The notes: generated by a model not told the origin, from the sequence alone. DNA of 64,000 bases from Stenotrophomonas bentonitica (GCF_013185915.1 NZ_JAAZUH010000001.1:496001-560000), one strand, 5' to 3'; shown: positions 27,713-37,169, counted from the first letter of the stretch. Made by a program: numbers and translations.

Positions 27713-29035
27713 ATGAGCGCGCACCCCACCACCCCAACCCCCAGCCTCGGCGACATGCACGCCAGCGTCGCCGTCCCCAGCGGCGGCCACTGGTGGTTCC
27801 GGCTGCTCGCCTTCCTCGGCCCGGGCTACATGGTCTCGGTGGGCTACATGGACCCGGGCAACTGGGCCACCGACATCGCCGGCGGCGCCCAGTTCGGCTA
27901 CCTGCTGCTCTCGGTGATCCTGCTGTCCAACCTGATGGCGATCGTGCTGCAGGGGCTGTCGGCCCGGCTGGGCATCGCCACCGGCCGCGACCTGGCCCAA
28001 TCCTGCCGCGACCATTTCTCCAAACCGGTGAACCTGTGCCTGTGGCTGCTGTGCGAGGTCGCGATCATCGCCTGCGACCTGGCCGAGGTGATCGGCACCG
28101 CGATCGCGCTGAAGCTGCTGTTCGGCCTGCCCCTGCTGATGGGCGCGATCATCACCGCGGTGGACGTGGTGCTGGTGCTGTGGCTGATGAACCGCGGCTT
28201 CCGTGCGCTGGAAGCGTTCGTGATCGCGCTGCTGCTGGTGATCTTCGCCTGCTTCGCGATCCAGATCGCGCTGGCCGCACCGCCGCTGCACGCGGTGCTG
28301 GGCGGGTTCATCCCCCGCGCCGAAGTGGTGACCAACCCGCACGCCCTGTACCTGGCGATCGGCATCATCGGCGCCACGGTGATGCCGCACAACCTGTACC
28401 TGCATTCGTCCATCGTGCAGACCCGCGCCTACCCGCGCACCGACCCCGGCCGCCGCAGCGCGCTGCGCTGGGCGGTGACCGACAGCACCATCGCGCTGAT
28501 GCTGGCGTTGTTCATCAACGCCGCGATCCTGATCCTGGCCGCGGCGGTGTTCCATGCCAACGGCCGCACCGACGTGCAGGAGATCGAGCAGGCCTACGAA
28601 CTGCTTGCGCCGATGCTGGGCGTGGGCATTGCCTCCACCCTGTTCGCGGTGGCATTGCTGGCCTCGGGCATCAACTCCACGGTGACCGCCACGCTGGCCG
28701 GGCAGATCGTGATGGAAGGCTTCCTGCGGCTGCGGATCGCACCGTGGGCGCGACGGTTGATCACCCGGGGCATCGCCATCGTGCCGGTGGTGATCGTGAC
28801 CGCGATCTACGGCGAACAAGGCACAGCACGGCTGCTGGTGCTGAGCCAGGTGGTGCTGTCGATGCAGCTGCCGTTCGCGGTCATCCCGCTGGTGATGTTC
28901 GTGGGCGACAAGTCGCGCATGGGCGCGCTGGTGGCGCCCCGCTGGTTGCTGGCGTTGGCGTGGGTGATCGGCGGGGTGATCGTGGTGTTGAACGTGAAAT
29001 TGTTGGTGGGGTTTTTCTTCGCAGGCGGCGCTTGA
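27713..29035 (+). CDS. mntH: Divalent metal (Mn2+/Fe2+):H+ symporter MntH, Nramp family
   Basis: 440 residues with 11 membrane segments. The metal-binding DPGN motif occurs in segment 1 ([11 protein letters not shown]) and MPHNLYLHS in segment 6, both hallmarks of Nramp transporters. It imports Mn2+ with protons, relevant to oxidative stress and possibly to the NrdI-associated reductase in the same window. Start ATG 27713 is very close to the MntR box, with GAGG touching the codon; an internal ATG at 27755 (MHASVAVPS) is an alternative and still keeps all membrane segments. Confidence 0.95.
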   Translation: MSAHPTTPTPSLGDMHASVAVPSGGHWWFRLLAFLGPGYMVSVGYMDPGNWATDIAGGAQFGYLLLSVILLSNLMAIVLQGLSARLGIATGRDLAQSCRDHFSKPVNLCLWLLCEVAIIACDLAEVIGTAIALKLLFGLPLLMGAIITAVDVVLVLWLMNRGFRALEAFVIALLLVIFACFAIQIALAAPPLHAVLGGFIPRAEVVTNPHALYLAIGIIGATVMPHNLYLHSSIVQTRAYPRTDPGRRSALRWAVTDSTIALMLALFINAAILILAAAVFHANGRTDVQEIEQAYELLAPMLGVGIASTLFAVALLASGINSTVTATLAGQIVMEGFLRLRIAPWARRLITRGIAIVPVVIVTAIYGEQGTARLLVLSQVVLSMQLPFAVIPLVMFVGDKSRMGALVAPRWLLALAWVIGGVIVVLNVKLLVGFFFAGGA

Positions 29036-29090
29036 CCTCAATCACGGTTGAGGTGGCACCCTGACAACTCCCATCCAACGAATCCACCCC

Positions 29091-29924
29091 ATGACCTCCA
29101 CCGCGCCGACCCAACACGATCTCTGGAATGGCCCGGCCGGCGATGCCTGGGTGCAGGCGCAGTCGCTGCTCGATGGCATGTTCGCCGGTTTAGTTCCGGT
29201 GCTTGCCAACCCCCTCGCGGCCGCGCCAGACGCGCATGTGCTGGACGTGGGCTGCGGAACCGGGGCGCTGTGCCTGGCCATTGCCGATCGCCTCGGGTCG
29301 GCCGGGCGCTGCAGTGGCGTCGACATTTCCGCCCCGATGATCGACGTCGCGCGCGAACGTGCACGGTCTGCGGGCCACGCCATCGAATTCACCGTGGCCG
29401 ATGCCGAACAGCATGCGTTTGCCCCGGCCAGCCTCGACCGCATCGTCTCGCGCTTCGGGGTGATGTTCTTCAACCATCCCGTGCAGGCCTTCGCCAACCT
29501 GCGGCGTGCACTGCGCAGCGGCGGCCACCTGCATGCCATCGCCTGGCGCAGCCCGGCCGACAACCCGTTCATGACCACCGCCGAGCGCTTCGCCGCCCCG
29601 CTGTTGACCCTGCCTGCGCGCGCCGAAGGCGGGCCGGGACAGTTTGCGTTTGCCGATGCGGACAAGGTGCGGGGGATCCTGGCGGACAGTGGTTGGACGG
29701 ACATCCAGATCACGCCGCTGGATGTTGAATGCCGTATCGCGGCAGACCAGTTGCCCACCTACGTCTCATTGCTCGGCCCAGTCGGCCAGGCGCTGCGCGC
29801 CGCCGATCTGGCGCCCGCCGACCGCTCCCGGATCCTGCAGACCGTGGTCGACGCGTTCGCGCCGTTCGTCCACGGCGACCAGGTGGTGTTCAACGCCGCG
29901 TGCTGGTCTATCCGCGCGGAGTAG
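29091..29924 (+). CDS. Class I SAM-dependent methyltransferase
   Basis: 277 residues. The SAM-binding motif I VLDVGCGTGALCLAIADRLG is followed by motif II region SGVDISAPMIDVAR and FTVADAEQHAF; LRRALRSGGHLHAIAW is the usual post-III strand. The N-terminus LWNGPAGDAWVQAQ is shared with small-molecule methyltransferases of the UbiE/Methyltransf_11/25 kind. Substrate unknown. It follows mntH by 55 bp and could be read through from it. Confidence 0.88.
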   Translation: MTSTAPTQHDLWNGPAGDAWVQAQSLLDGMFAGLVPVLANPLAAAPDAHVLDVGCGTGALCLAIADRLGSAGRCSGVDISAPMIDVARERARSAGHAIEFTVADAEQHAFAPASLDRIVSRFGVMFFNHPVQAFANLRRALRSGGHLHAIAWRSPADNPFMTTAERFAAPLLTLPARAEGGPGQFAFADADKVRGILADSGWTDIQITPLDVECRIAADQLPTYVSLLGPVGQALRAADLAPADRSRILQTVVDAFAPFVHGDQVVFNAACWSIRAE

Positions 29925-29992
29925 CGGGCAACCACCAGCGCGGTGCAATTCCTGTAGCCTCCGATCCAGCCGTCCGCCACTGGAGTTGCCCC

Positions 29993-31882
29993 GTGCTGTC
30001 GTCCAAGCCTGCTGTTGCTGTCACCGCCCTGCTCTGCCTGGCCATGTCATCCGCGCTGCACGCCGCGCCAGTGGCCGCACAGACCGCGCCACCCGCCGCG
30101 GCTACATCGGCCACGCAGAGCTTCAACGCGCTGCTCGACGCCCAGACCCTGGCCGCGATCAACGCCGATCCGGAGCTGCGCACGGTGCTGGGCATCAGCG
30201 GCGACGGCGCGGACGACAGCTCCGACCGGCTCACCGACGTGTCGCTGGCGCAGCGCGAGGTCAATCGCCGCCTGCTGGCTGACAACCTGGCCGCGATCAA
30301 GGCCTGGAACGGCGCGCCGCTGGATGCGCAGCAGCAGCTCAGCGATGGCCTGGCGCGCTGGTTCTACCAGGCCCAGATCGACCTGATGGCGGTGCCGTGG
30401 TCGGCGGCTTGGCTGCCGGTGGGCGGCAGCACCTACGCGGTGGACCAGCTGTTCAGCCTGCCGGTGAACCTGCCGCAGTTCTTCGACAACCAGCACCAGG
30501 TCACCGACGCGAAAAGTGCGCGGCATTACATCGCACGCCTGAACGCGATGGGCACCAAGCTCGACCAGGTCCGCGCCAACCTGGACATGCAGGCGGCGCA
30601 GGGCGTGGTGCCGCCGGAAGTGGCGCTCGACGGCGCGGCAACCCAGTTCCGCACGCTGCTCAAGCCGGCGCCGAAGGACAGCCTGTGGGTGACCTCGCTG
30701 CAGCGCAGGCTGGACAAGGTCACGGCGCTTTCCGCCGCCGAGCGCACTGCGTTGATCGAACAGGCCACGCTCGCGGTGCGCGACAGCGTCAACCCCGGCT
30801 ACCAGCGGCTGCTCGACCGCGTGCAGGCGCTGCAGGCCGCCCACCCGGGCAACAAGGGCATGTGGGCGCTGCCGCACGGCGATGCGTACTACGACGCCGC
30901 CCTGCGCTGGTACACCAGCACCGACCTCGGCGCCGATGCCATCCACCAGATCGGCCTGGACGAAGTGGCCCGGCTGGAGAAAAGCATGGATGCGCGGCTG
31001 CGCGAGCTCGGCCTGCGCGAGGGCACCGTGGCCGCACGCATCCAGACCCTGCGCGAGGACCCGCGCTACCGCTATGCCGACAGCGACGCCGGCCGCCAGC
31101 AGCTGATCGGCGACATCGAGCAGCGCCTGCGCGATCTCGATCCACTGCTGCCCACCTACTTCGGCCACCTGCCGCCGCAGAAGCTGGTGGTGCAGCCGGT
31201 GCCCACGCACATGCAGGCGACCTCGCCCGGCGGCTACTACTACCCGCCGGCGATGGACGGGTCGCGCCCGGGCACCTTCTACATCAACCTCGGCGACATC
31301 GATTCCAACACGCGTTGGAGCATTCCTACGCTGACCTACCACGAAGGCTCGCCAGGGCATCACTTCCAGATCTCGATCGGGCAGACCCTCACCGACCTGC
31401 CGCTGCTGCGCCGCAGCCTCAACCCGAGCGCGTTCTCCGAAGGCTGGGCGCTGTACGCCGAGCAGCTGATGGCCGAGGCCGGCGTGTACAAGGACGACCC
31501 GGCCGGCGACATCGGCCGGCTGCAGGCGGAGATGTTCCGCTCGGTGCGGCTGGTGCTGGACACCGGCCTGCACCGCAAGCGCTGGACGCCCGAACAGGCC
31601 ATTGCCTACATGCGGGAAAAGACCGGCATGAAGGAATCGGACGTGCGCATCGAGGTCAACCGCTACCTGGTGCAGCCCGGCCAGGCCTCGTCCTACAAGA
31701 TGGGCCAGCTGCGCCTGCTCGCCCTGCGCGAGAAGGCCCGCACGGCGCTCGGCCCGCGCTTTGACATCCGCGCCTTCCACGACCTGATCCTGGGCAACGG
31801 CGCCATGCCGATGACCGTGGTCGAACAAGCGGTGGATGGCTGGATCGCCAGCGGCGGGGGCGACCCGCGCCGCGCACCGTGA
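29993..31882 (+). CDS. DUF885 secreted putative metallopeptidase
   Basis: 629 residues beginning with a signal peptide (LSSKPAVAVTALLCLAMSSALHA). The DUF885 signature HEGSPGHHFQ (His450-Glu451 ... Pro-Gly-His456) resembles a zinc-peptidase HExxH-type site. The start is a GTG at 29993 with GGAG 7 nt upstream; the long in-frame extension from 29729 overlaps the methyltransferase and lacks a signal. Likely periplasmic or secreted. Substrate unknown. Confidence 0.88.
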   Translation: MLSSKPAVAVTALLCLAMSSALHAAPVAAQTAPPAAATSATQSFNALLDAQTLAAINADPELRTVLGISGDGADDSSDRLTDVSLAQREVNRRLLADNLAAIKAWNGAPLDAQQQLSDGLARWFYQAQIDLMAVPWSAAWLPVGGSTYAVDQLFSLPVNLPQFFDNQHQVTDAKSARHYIARLNAMGTKLDQVRANLDMQAAQGVVPPEVALDGAATQFRTLLKPAPKDSLWVTSLQRRLDKVTALSAAERTALIEQATLAVRDSVNPGYQRLLDRVQALQAAHPGNKGMWALPHGDAYYDAALRWYTSTDLGADAIHQIGLDEVARLEKSMDARLRELGLREGTVAARIQTLREDPRYRYADSDAGRQQLIGDIEQRLRDLDPLLPTYFGHLPPQKLVVQPVPTHMQATSPGGYYYPPAMDGSRPGTFYINLGDIDSNTRWSIPTLTYHEGSPGHHFQISIGQTLTDLPLLRRSLNPSAFSEGWALYAEQLMAEAGVYKDDPAGDIGRLQAEMFRSVRLVLDTGLHRKRWTPEQAIAYMREKTGMKESDVRIEVNRYLVQPGQASSYKMGQLRLLALREKARTALGPRFDIRAFHDLILGNGAMPMTVVEQAVDGWIASGGGDPRRAP

Positions 31883-31993
31883 CCGGTAGAAATACCTAGG
31901 GCGGGTCGGTGTAACTCCGGTTGTCGGCCCGGCAGCGCGTGCGCACAGTGGGGCATGGCCGGTGGTTGGGGCCATCACCCACAGGAGAGCCCC

Positions 31994-32794
31994 ATGCGCC
32001 GGTCCCGTTCCTGCCTGTTGTTGACCCTGTTGCTGGCTGCGCCGTGGGCGTGGTCGACCGCAGGCGCCGCGCCGCCCACCGCCAGCGAAACGGTGGGCGC
32101 CTCCACCCGCGACCCGGATGCGATTGCCGCCGTGGAGCGCATGGGCAAGGCGCTGCGTGCGCTGCCGCAGTTCACCCTGGCCGCCAGCACCCGCACCGAG
32201 TACGTGCTCGATGATGGCCAGAAGCTGGCGCTGGCCGGGACGGTGGACTACAAGGTGCTGGGCCCCGACCGCTTCTTCGTCGAGATCCGCAGCGACCACC
32301 AGCACCGCCAGCTGTTTTACGACGGGCACACGCTGACGATTGCCTCCCCGGAGCAGAAGTACTACGCACAGGTTGAGAACCTGGACCGCAGCAGCCAGGC
32401 GCTGCTCAGCGACTCGGCCACCCGGCTTGGCATCGAATTCCCGCTGGCCGACCTGTTCCTGTGGGGCACGCCCGGGTTCCCGACCGAGCGCATCGAGTCG
32501 GCACTGTTCGTCGGTACCGAGCGCATCGACGACCAGCCCACCCGCCACTACGCCTTCCGCCAGCCCGGGGTGGACTGGCAGGTGTGGATCTCCGACACCA
32601 CGCAGCTGCCGCTGCAGGTGCTGATCACCAGCCACTCCGACCCGGCGCTGCCCAGCTACCTGGCGACGTTGAACTGGGACACAAAGCGCAGCGTTGCCGC
32701 CAATGACCTGGTGTTCCGCGCCGACGGTTCCACCCGCATCGTGTTCGTGCCGGTGGCCGCTGCGGCCGACGACACCGCTACCGGAGGCCGCTGA
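31994..32794 (+). CDS. DUF2092 secreted protein, copy A
   Basis: 266 residues with a signal peptide (CLLLTLLLAAPWAWSTAGA). DUF2092 hallmarks include DPDAIAAVERMGKALRALPQFTLAA, QLFYDGHTLTIASPEQKYYAQVE, ADLFLWGT and VDWQVWISDTTQLPLQVLIT. Function unknown; the fold is predicted to be periplasmic and LolA-like. A second member, clearly homologous along its length, is at 58182-58994 on the other strand, also followed by a secreted protein with a YQQC/WY C-terminus. Ribosome site AGGAGAG before ATG 31994. Confidence 0.9.
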   Translation: MRRSRSCLLLTLLLAAPWAWSTAGAAPPTASETVGASTRDPDAIAAVERMGKALRALPQFTLAASTRTEYVLDDGQKLALAGTVDYKVLGPDRFFVEIRSDHQHRQLFYDGHTLTIASPEQKYYAQVENLDRSSQALLSDSATRLGIEFPLADLFLWGTPGFPTERIESALFVGTERIDDQPTRHYAFRQPGVDWQVWISDTTQLPLQVLITSHSDPALPSYLATLNWDTKRSVAANDLVFRADGSTRIVFVPVAAAADDTATGGR

Positions 32795-32795
32795 G

Positions 32796-33431
32796 ATGAC
32801 CACGACCACGACATTGCGTACTGCGCTCGTCACGGCCCTGTTGTGCGCCAGCGGCGCGGGGCTGCTGGTGCCGGCACCGGCCGACGCGCGCCCCGGCCTG
32901 CGCGGATTCGCCCATCCCTCGATTGCCGGGCATGGCGGTTTTGGCGGGGGCGGTGGATTCGCCGGTGGCGGCGGCTTCCATGGCGGGGGTGGATTCGAAC
33001 CACATCCTGGCCCTGGACCTGGTCCTGGACCCGGACCGCACCCGGGCCCAGGTCCCGGCCCTCATCCTGGCCCGGGACCCGGTCCTGGCCCGGGTCCTGG
33101 CCCGGGTCCTGGCCCGGGTCCGGGTCCGGGTCCGGGTCCGGGTCCGGGTCCGGGTCCGCATCCTGGTCCCGGCCCTGGCCCCGGCCCGCATCCCTATCCG
33201 CCGCCGCCTCCGCCGCCCTATTGGGACCACCCGTTCTGGGATGCGGCCGCAGTCACCGCCGGCGTGGCACTCACTGCCGCCGCAATCGGCTCGGTGGTAT
33301 ACAGCCTGCCGGTGGACTGCAGCACCATCGTCGTCAATGGCATCGGCTACCAGCAGTGCAGTAATGGCTGGTACCAGCCGCAGTACGTCGGCACCACCGT
33401 GCAGTACGTGGTGGTGGACGCGCCGCGATGA
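32796..33431 (+). CDS. Secreted Gly/Pro-repeat protein with conserved C-terminal domain
   Basis: 211 residues: a signal peptide (to about residue 31), a Gly/Phe-rich stretch, a long Pro-Gly repeat (about 70-130), a PYPPPPPPPYWDHPFWD linker, one hydrophobic segment (AAAVTAGVALTAAAIGSVVYSL), and a C-terminal module VVNGIGYQQCSNGWYQP...VQYVVVDAPR. The same module ends the protein at 57665-58180, resembling families annotated DUF6515-like. The PG region may span the envelope or act as an extended spacer. Starts 1 bp after the DUF2092 stop with GGAGG upstream. Function unknown. Confidence 0.85.
   Translation: MTTTTTLRTALVTALLCASGAGLLVPAPADARPGLRGFAHPSIAGHGGFGGGGGFAGGGGFHGGGGFEPHPGPGPGPGPGPHPGPGPGPHPGPGPGPGPGPGPGPGPGPGPGPGPGPGPGPHPGPGPGPGPHPYPPPPPPPYWDHPFWDAAAVTAGVALTAAAIGSVVYSLPVDCSTIVVNGIGYQQCSNGWYQPQYVGTTVQYVVVDAPR
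33007..33190 (+). repeat. In-frame hexamer/12-mer tandem repeat coding for Pro-Gly
   Basis: The DNA is built from CCTGGCCCGGGT-type 12-mers (about 33075-33121) and a run of GGGTCC hexamers (about 33115-33157), all in frame and all coding Pro-Gly. Units are multiples of three, so slippage would change length without breaking the frame. Very high GC makes assembly errors likely here. Confidence 0.85.
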
Positions 33432-33613
33432 ACCACACGTTCCAGCATCCCTGGCTGTGGTTCCTGGCCCTGTTCCTGGTGCCCCTGATCGGGGCACTGG
33501 TGGTGAGCCTGCTGGTGCGCAAGCGCGGGCTCACCGCCAATGGCGTGCTGGCGTGGTTCGTACTGGTGTGCTGGATCGGGGCGTTGGGTGTGATCTTGTC
33601 GCAGGTGCTCTGA
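33428..33613 (+). CDS. Small membrane protein (61 aa)
   Basis: 61 residues with two hydrophobic segments (WLWFLALFLVPLIGALVVSLLV and GVLAWFVLVCWIGALGVIL) separated by RKRGLTANG. Its ATG overlaps the stop of the secreted repeat protein (ATGA), so it is the third member of the cassette. No recognised family; no counterpart is seen after the second copy of the cassette. Confidence 0.7.
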   Translation: MNHTFQHPWLWFLALFLVPLIGALVVSLLVRKRGLTANGVLAWFVLVCWIGALGVILSQVL

Positions 33614-33621
33614 CCGTGCGT

Positions 33622-33732
33622 GGAGCCGGCCGGCGGCCGGCACTACGGTGCCTCGTCGCGTTTTGCGTGGTGCTGGCTGTGGCCGGGATTACGGCACGCC
33701 GTTGCGCGTAGTGCCGGCCGCCGGCCGGCTCC
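33622..33732. repeat. REP doublet (REPIN-like), GTAG type
   Basis: Positions 33622-33646 and 33708-33732 are perfect 25-bp inverted copies, the right one starting GTAGTGCCGGCC and ending GGCCGGCTCC, with a 61-bp spacer. Each copy is itself a GCCGGC hairpin. Two inverted GTAG repeats at this spacing are the REPIN arrangement moved by RAYT transposases; no RAYT gene is in the window. It separates two convergent genes and probably also works as a terminator. Confidence 0.9.
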
Positions 33733-33735
33733 TCA

Positions 33736-35988
33736 TTACAACGATTGCCCCAACTCGATGAACACCACGCGGTGCCCGCCTTCGCGCATGCCGATGCCGA
33801 AGATCAGCGGCCCGATCCACGAGTCGAAGCCCAGGAACAGGCTGCCGTTCCAGATCCCGTCGCTGATCGACATGTCCGAACGGCGCTGCCATGCGTTGCC
33901 GTATTCGACCGTGCCGCCGACCTGCGCCGAGCGCCCCAGCACCTTGCCCAGCTCGTAGGTGTAGCCTGCAAAGGCCAGCGCGTAGTTCTGGCCGGTCAGC
34001 TGGTTCTGCTGGAACCCTGCCAGCCGCCAACGCCCGCCGAGACGATACAGGCTCTGAAGCGGGGCGGTGCCCGACGCCGTGACGTGGTACCGCAGTCCCA
34101 GCTGCACCGCATTGCTGCCGATCGGAAACGCGCCCACCGCATCCAGGTCGATCTGCCCGAACCGGGTGTCCGCACCAAGCCATTCCTGTGACTGGTAGGT
34201 GCCCAGATTGACCAGGAATCCGTTGCGCGGGAAGTAGACGCTGTCGATGTTGTCATAGGTCGCACTGGCGGTCAGCGCACCTTCGTCGAACGAGGTGCGC
34301 GGCACCTGCGGCGAACCGATGTCCATGCGCGCGTTGCCGGCGAAGCGCTCCACCCCGACCCGCAGCGTCAGCACGTTGGATACGTTGCGGGCCAGGTCCA
34401 CGCTGGCGCCGGTGCGCTGCACGCGGTAACGCGAGGTTTTGTTGCCCTGGTCGTCGAAGACGTTGAAGCTGCGCGTTTCATAACCGGCCGCAGCCTCGAA
34501 CGCATACCGGTTGCCGACATCGAAGGGATGGTAGTAGCTGCCCTGGATGGCAGGCTCGCTGCCCAGCTGCACCGTCACCCGCGCCTCTGCGCCATACGGC
34601 GACAGCGGCGCGAACAGCAGCCCGGCGCGCAGGTTGCTTTCGTGGTTGCCGTCGAGGTCGTTGCTGAGCCGGAACCCCGCTTCCAGGTAGGCCGGACCAT
34701 TCGGCTTTTCATAGGCGGTGATGACCACGCCGACCCGGCCATCGCGACGGGTCTCCTCATAGCCGATGCTGGCCAGGGTATCCATGCCGTAAGCGCGCAG
34801 CACGCCTTCCTGCATGCCCTTGCTGTCCAGCGGCTTGCCCACTTCAACCGGCAGGTAGGACAGCAGAAGTTCGTCGGCGTAGGCGGTGTGGTTGCGGACT
34901 TCGATGAACTCGATGGGTGCGGGTGCGGCACGCGCGGCGCGCTGCTCTCGGACCGCGTACCAGCGCTGCCACGCCGGCTCCGGCTGCGAGAACGCCCGCA
35001 ACGCTGGCGCGGCTGTATCGGCGGCCTGCTGGCCGATCTCCAGCGCCAGTGCTGCCTTGTCGAAGTCGCCGGTGGCGACCTTGCCGGTCAGCGGCGGGGA
35101 GATCAGCAGGTCCTGCGGCCCCAGCGTGTCCAGTTGACGCTGCGCATTGCGGGTGGTGAGAAAACCGCTGAGCTGGCCGATCACGTCGACCAGGCTGGCG
35201 TCGCGGTCCAGCTCGGTCAGCGGTGTGCCCACATCCACCGCGATCACGCGGTCGGCGCCCATCGCACGCACCACGTCGATGGGCACCTGGTTGGCGACGC
35301 CGCCATCCAGAAGGACCCGGTCGCCAATCGTGATCGGCCGGAAGATGCCGGGCAGCGACATGCTGGCGCGCATCGCCAGCGGCAGGCTGCCGTGGTCCAG
35401 GATCACCGCCTCGCCGGTGTTGAGGTCGGTGGCGATGGCGCGGAACGGGATGGACAGATCGTCGAAGTCGCCACTGACCCGGCTGCCGCCGGTGGCGGTC
35501 TCGAACAGCGCGATCAACCGCTCGCCCTGCGCCATGCCGCCGGCCAGCTGGATGCGCTTGCCCTGCCCGCCCAGGCCGATGCCGATCGGTGCGAGCTGTT
35601 CGTAGTCGTCGCCCTTTCGGCGCAGCGAGCGCTCGCGGCGCGGCAGCGTATCGCTGAACATCGCCATCCAGTTGGTGTCCAGCACCACCTTCTCGATCTG
35701 TTCGGGGGTCTTGCCCGAGGCGTACAGCGCACCAACCAGCGCGCCGGCGCTGGTGCCGGCAATGCAGTCCACCGGAATGTGCAGCGCTTCCAGCTGTTTC
35801 AGGATGCGCACATGCGCGATGCCGCGCGCTCCGCCACCGCCGAGCGCCACCCCGATCCGCGGGCGGGTGTCGCCCGGCTCGCGATGGCCACACTGGGTGC
35901 CGTTGAGTACTTCGGTTTCCTCCGCCGCCCACGCCACGCCCGGCAATCCGGGCAGCGCCAGCAGCAACCAGCCAAGGCAGCGTTTCAT
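33736..35988 (-). CDS. Patatin-like phospholipase autotransporter (PlpD-like, type Vd)
   Basis: 750 residues. A signal peptide (MKRCLGWLLLALPGLPGVAWA) is followed by a patatin domain (about 43-330) with oxyanion loop GVALGGGGARGIAHV, nucleophile Ser80 in GTSAG and catalytic Asp228 in LDGG. A POTRA-like segment (about 385-440) and a C-terminal 16-strand Omp85-type barrel end at FIELGQSL. This is the PlpD layout: a secreted lipase attached to its own barrel. Start ATG 35988, with GGGAG 9 nt upstream, overlaps the upstream barrel gene's stop as ATGA. Confidence 0.92.
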   Translation of the reverse strand: MKRCLGWLLLALPGLPGVAWAAEETEVLNGTQCGHREPGDTRPRIGVALGGGGARGIAHVRILKQLEALHIPVDCIAGTSAGALVGALYASGKTPEQIEKVVLDTNWMAMFSDTLPRRERSLRRKGDDYEQLAPIGIGLGGQGKRIQLAGGMAQGERLIALFETATGGSRVSGDFDDLSIPFRAIATDLNTGEAVILDHGSLPLAMRASMSLPGIFRPITIGDRVLLDGGVANQVPIDVVRAMGADRVIAVDVGTPLTELDRDASLVDVIGQLSGFLTTRNAQRQLDTLGPQDLLISPPLTGKVATGDFDKAALALEIGQQAADTAAPALRAFSQPEPAWQRWYAVREQRAARAAPAPIEFIEVRNHTAYADELLLSYLPVEVGKPLDSKGMQEGVLRAYGMDTLASIGYEETRRDGRVGVVITAYEKPNGPAYLEAGFRLSNDLDGNHESNLRAGLLFAPLSPYGAEARVTVQLGSEPAIQGSYYHPFDVGNRYAFEAAAGYETRSFNVFDDQGNKTSRYRVQRTGASVDLARNVSNVLTLRVGVERFAGNARMDIGSPQVPRTSFDEGALTASATYDNIDSVYFPRNGFLVNLGTYQSQEWLGADTRFGQIDLDAVGAFPIGSNAVQLGLRYHVTASGTAPLQSLYRLGGRWRLAGFQQNQLTGQNYALAFAGYTYELGKVLGRSAQVGGTVEYGNAWQRRSDMSISDGIWNGSLFLGFDSWIGPLIFGIGMREGGHRVVFIELGQSL

Positions 35989-37169
35989 CGCCATGCACTC
36001 CCTACCTGGATGTAGAACGTCGAGTCCTCGGGGCCCCATGCATAGTCCACGCCGACATGCATGCCGAGCTGGCGGGCGATCAGGTAACGGAACCCGGCGC
36101 CCTTGGAGACTTCGTTGTCGGCGTCGCCGAAACTGTTGTGGCGACCCCAGGTGCGCCCGGCGCCGACGAAGCCGATCAATGCCCAGCGTGTCGTCATGTT
36201 CCAGCGCAGCTCGGTTTCCAGCACCGCCGCGCGGGTGTCCTGGTAGCGCGCCGACCCGATCCCGCGCAGGTCGATGTACGGCAGCCGGTAGAACGGGATC
36301 TCGCCATTGGCCCAGCGCGTGTCCACGCGCCCGCCCAGCACCAGCCGCTTGTCCAGCAGCGGCCAATAGCCGAACGCATGCGCGCGGTAGCTCTGGAACG
36401 CGGTGTCGCTGCCGATCCCGGGCATGTAGAAGTTGCCCTCGGCCATGCCCAGCCAGCCGCTGTTGGGGGTGAAGGTGTTGTCGCGGCTGTCGTACTGCAG
36501 CGACATGCCCAGCCCGGAACTGCGCGAGGCCAGCTCGGGCGGGGTGAAGTTATCGCGGTCCGAGGCGACGTCGAAGCCGACGTCCAGGTCCATGTAGATC
36601 CAGGCCAGGCCGAGGAACAGGTCGCGGTCGCCCAGCCGGCGGAAGCCCTGCTGGAACGACATCAGGCCATCGAGGTTGTAGTCGATCTCCAGCGGCGGCA
36701 GCCGCGTGCCCGGGGTGTGGAAGCCCAGGTTCATCGAGGTCTTGGCCACGCCGCCGCGATAGCGCCAGCGGTCTTCGTCGAAATGCAGCGAGGCGCCCAC
36801 GCCGTAGGCCTTGGTGCCGTTCTCGGTGCGCATCGCCGCGCCGCCGTAGATGTCCGGCGCCACCATCTGCTGCCGGCCATCGCTGCCCGGCCGCGTGGCA
36901 GCGGAATCCGCGGGCCGGTGGAAGAACGCCAGCGCCAGGCCGCCACCATTGCCCACCGCGGGGTCGGTGATGATGATCGGCACCGGCAGGAAGCCACGGT
37001 GCTCCAGCAACCAGCGCGACATGTCGAAGCGACCGTCTTCGCTGTCACGGAACACCGACAGGCCGTGCGCCGGGGCGGCCTGCCCCGCGTCTTCGGTCCC
37101 GGCGGCGTGCGCCGGAACCAGCCCAGCCAGCATCAGGCACAGCACGGCCGCGCTCGCACGTGTCGCCAC
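35985..37169 (-). CDS. Outer-membrane barrel protein (Omp85/surface-antigen-like)
   Basis: About 394 residues. A signal peptide (VATRASAAVLCLMLAGLVPAHA) precedes strands typical of Omp85 barrels: GLGMSLQYDSRDNTFTPNSGWLGMAEGNFYM and GGRVDTRWANGEIPFYRLPYIDLRGIGSARYQDTRAA, with a terminal aromatic-basic end. No POTRA domain is visible, so it is shorter than BamA/TamA. GTG 37169 with GAGG upstream is preferred to a TTG at 37184. Translationally coupled to the PlpD-like gene, suggesting a linked outer-membrane role. Confidence 0.8.
   Translation of the reverse strand: MATRASAAVLCLMLAGLVPAHAAGTEDAGQAAPAHGLSVFRDSEDGRFDMSRWLLEHRGFLPVPIIITDPAVGNGGGLALAFFHRPADSAATRPGSDGRQQMVAPDIYGGAAMRTENGTKAYGVGASLHFDEDRWRYRGGVAKTSMNLGFHTPGTRLPPLEIDYNLDGLMSFQQGFRRLGDRDLFLGLAWIYMDLDVGFDVASDRDNFTPPELASRSSGLGMSLQYDSRDNTFTPNSGWLGMAEGNFYMPGIGSDTAFQSYRAHAFGYWPLLDKRLVLGGRVDTRWANGEIPFYRLPYIDLRGIGSARYQDTRAAVLETELRWNMTTRWALIGFVGAGRTWGRHNSFGDADNEVSKGAGFRYLIARQLGMHVGVDYAWGPEDSTFYIQVGSAWR

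Noticed and set aside
30047..32833. 928-codon antisense frame across the DUF885 and DUF2092 genes
   Set aside because: Spans two genes that both have signal peptides, ribosome sites and family motifs; the antisense product shows none.
33007..33190. CRISPR-like array
   Set aside because: The repeats are contiguous, in frame, code Pro-Gly and have no unique spacers.
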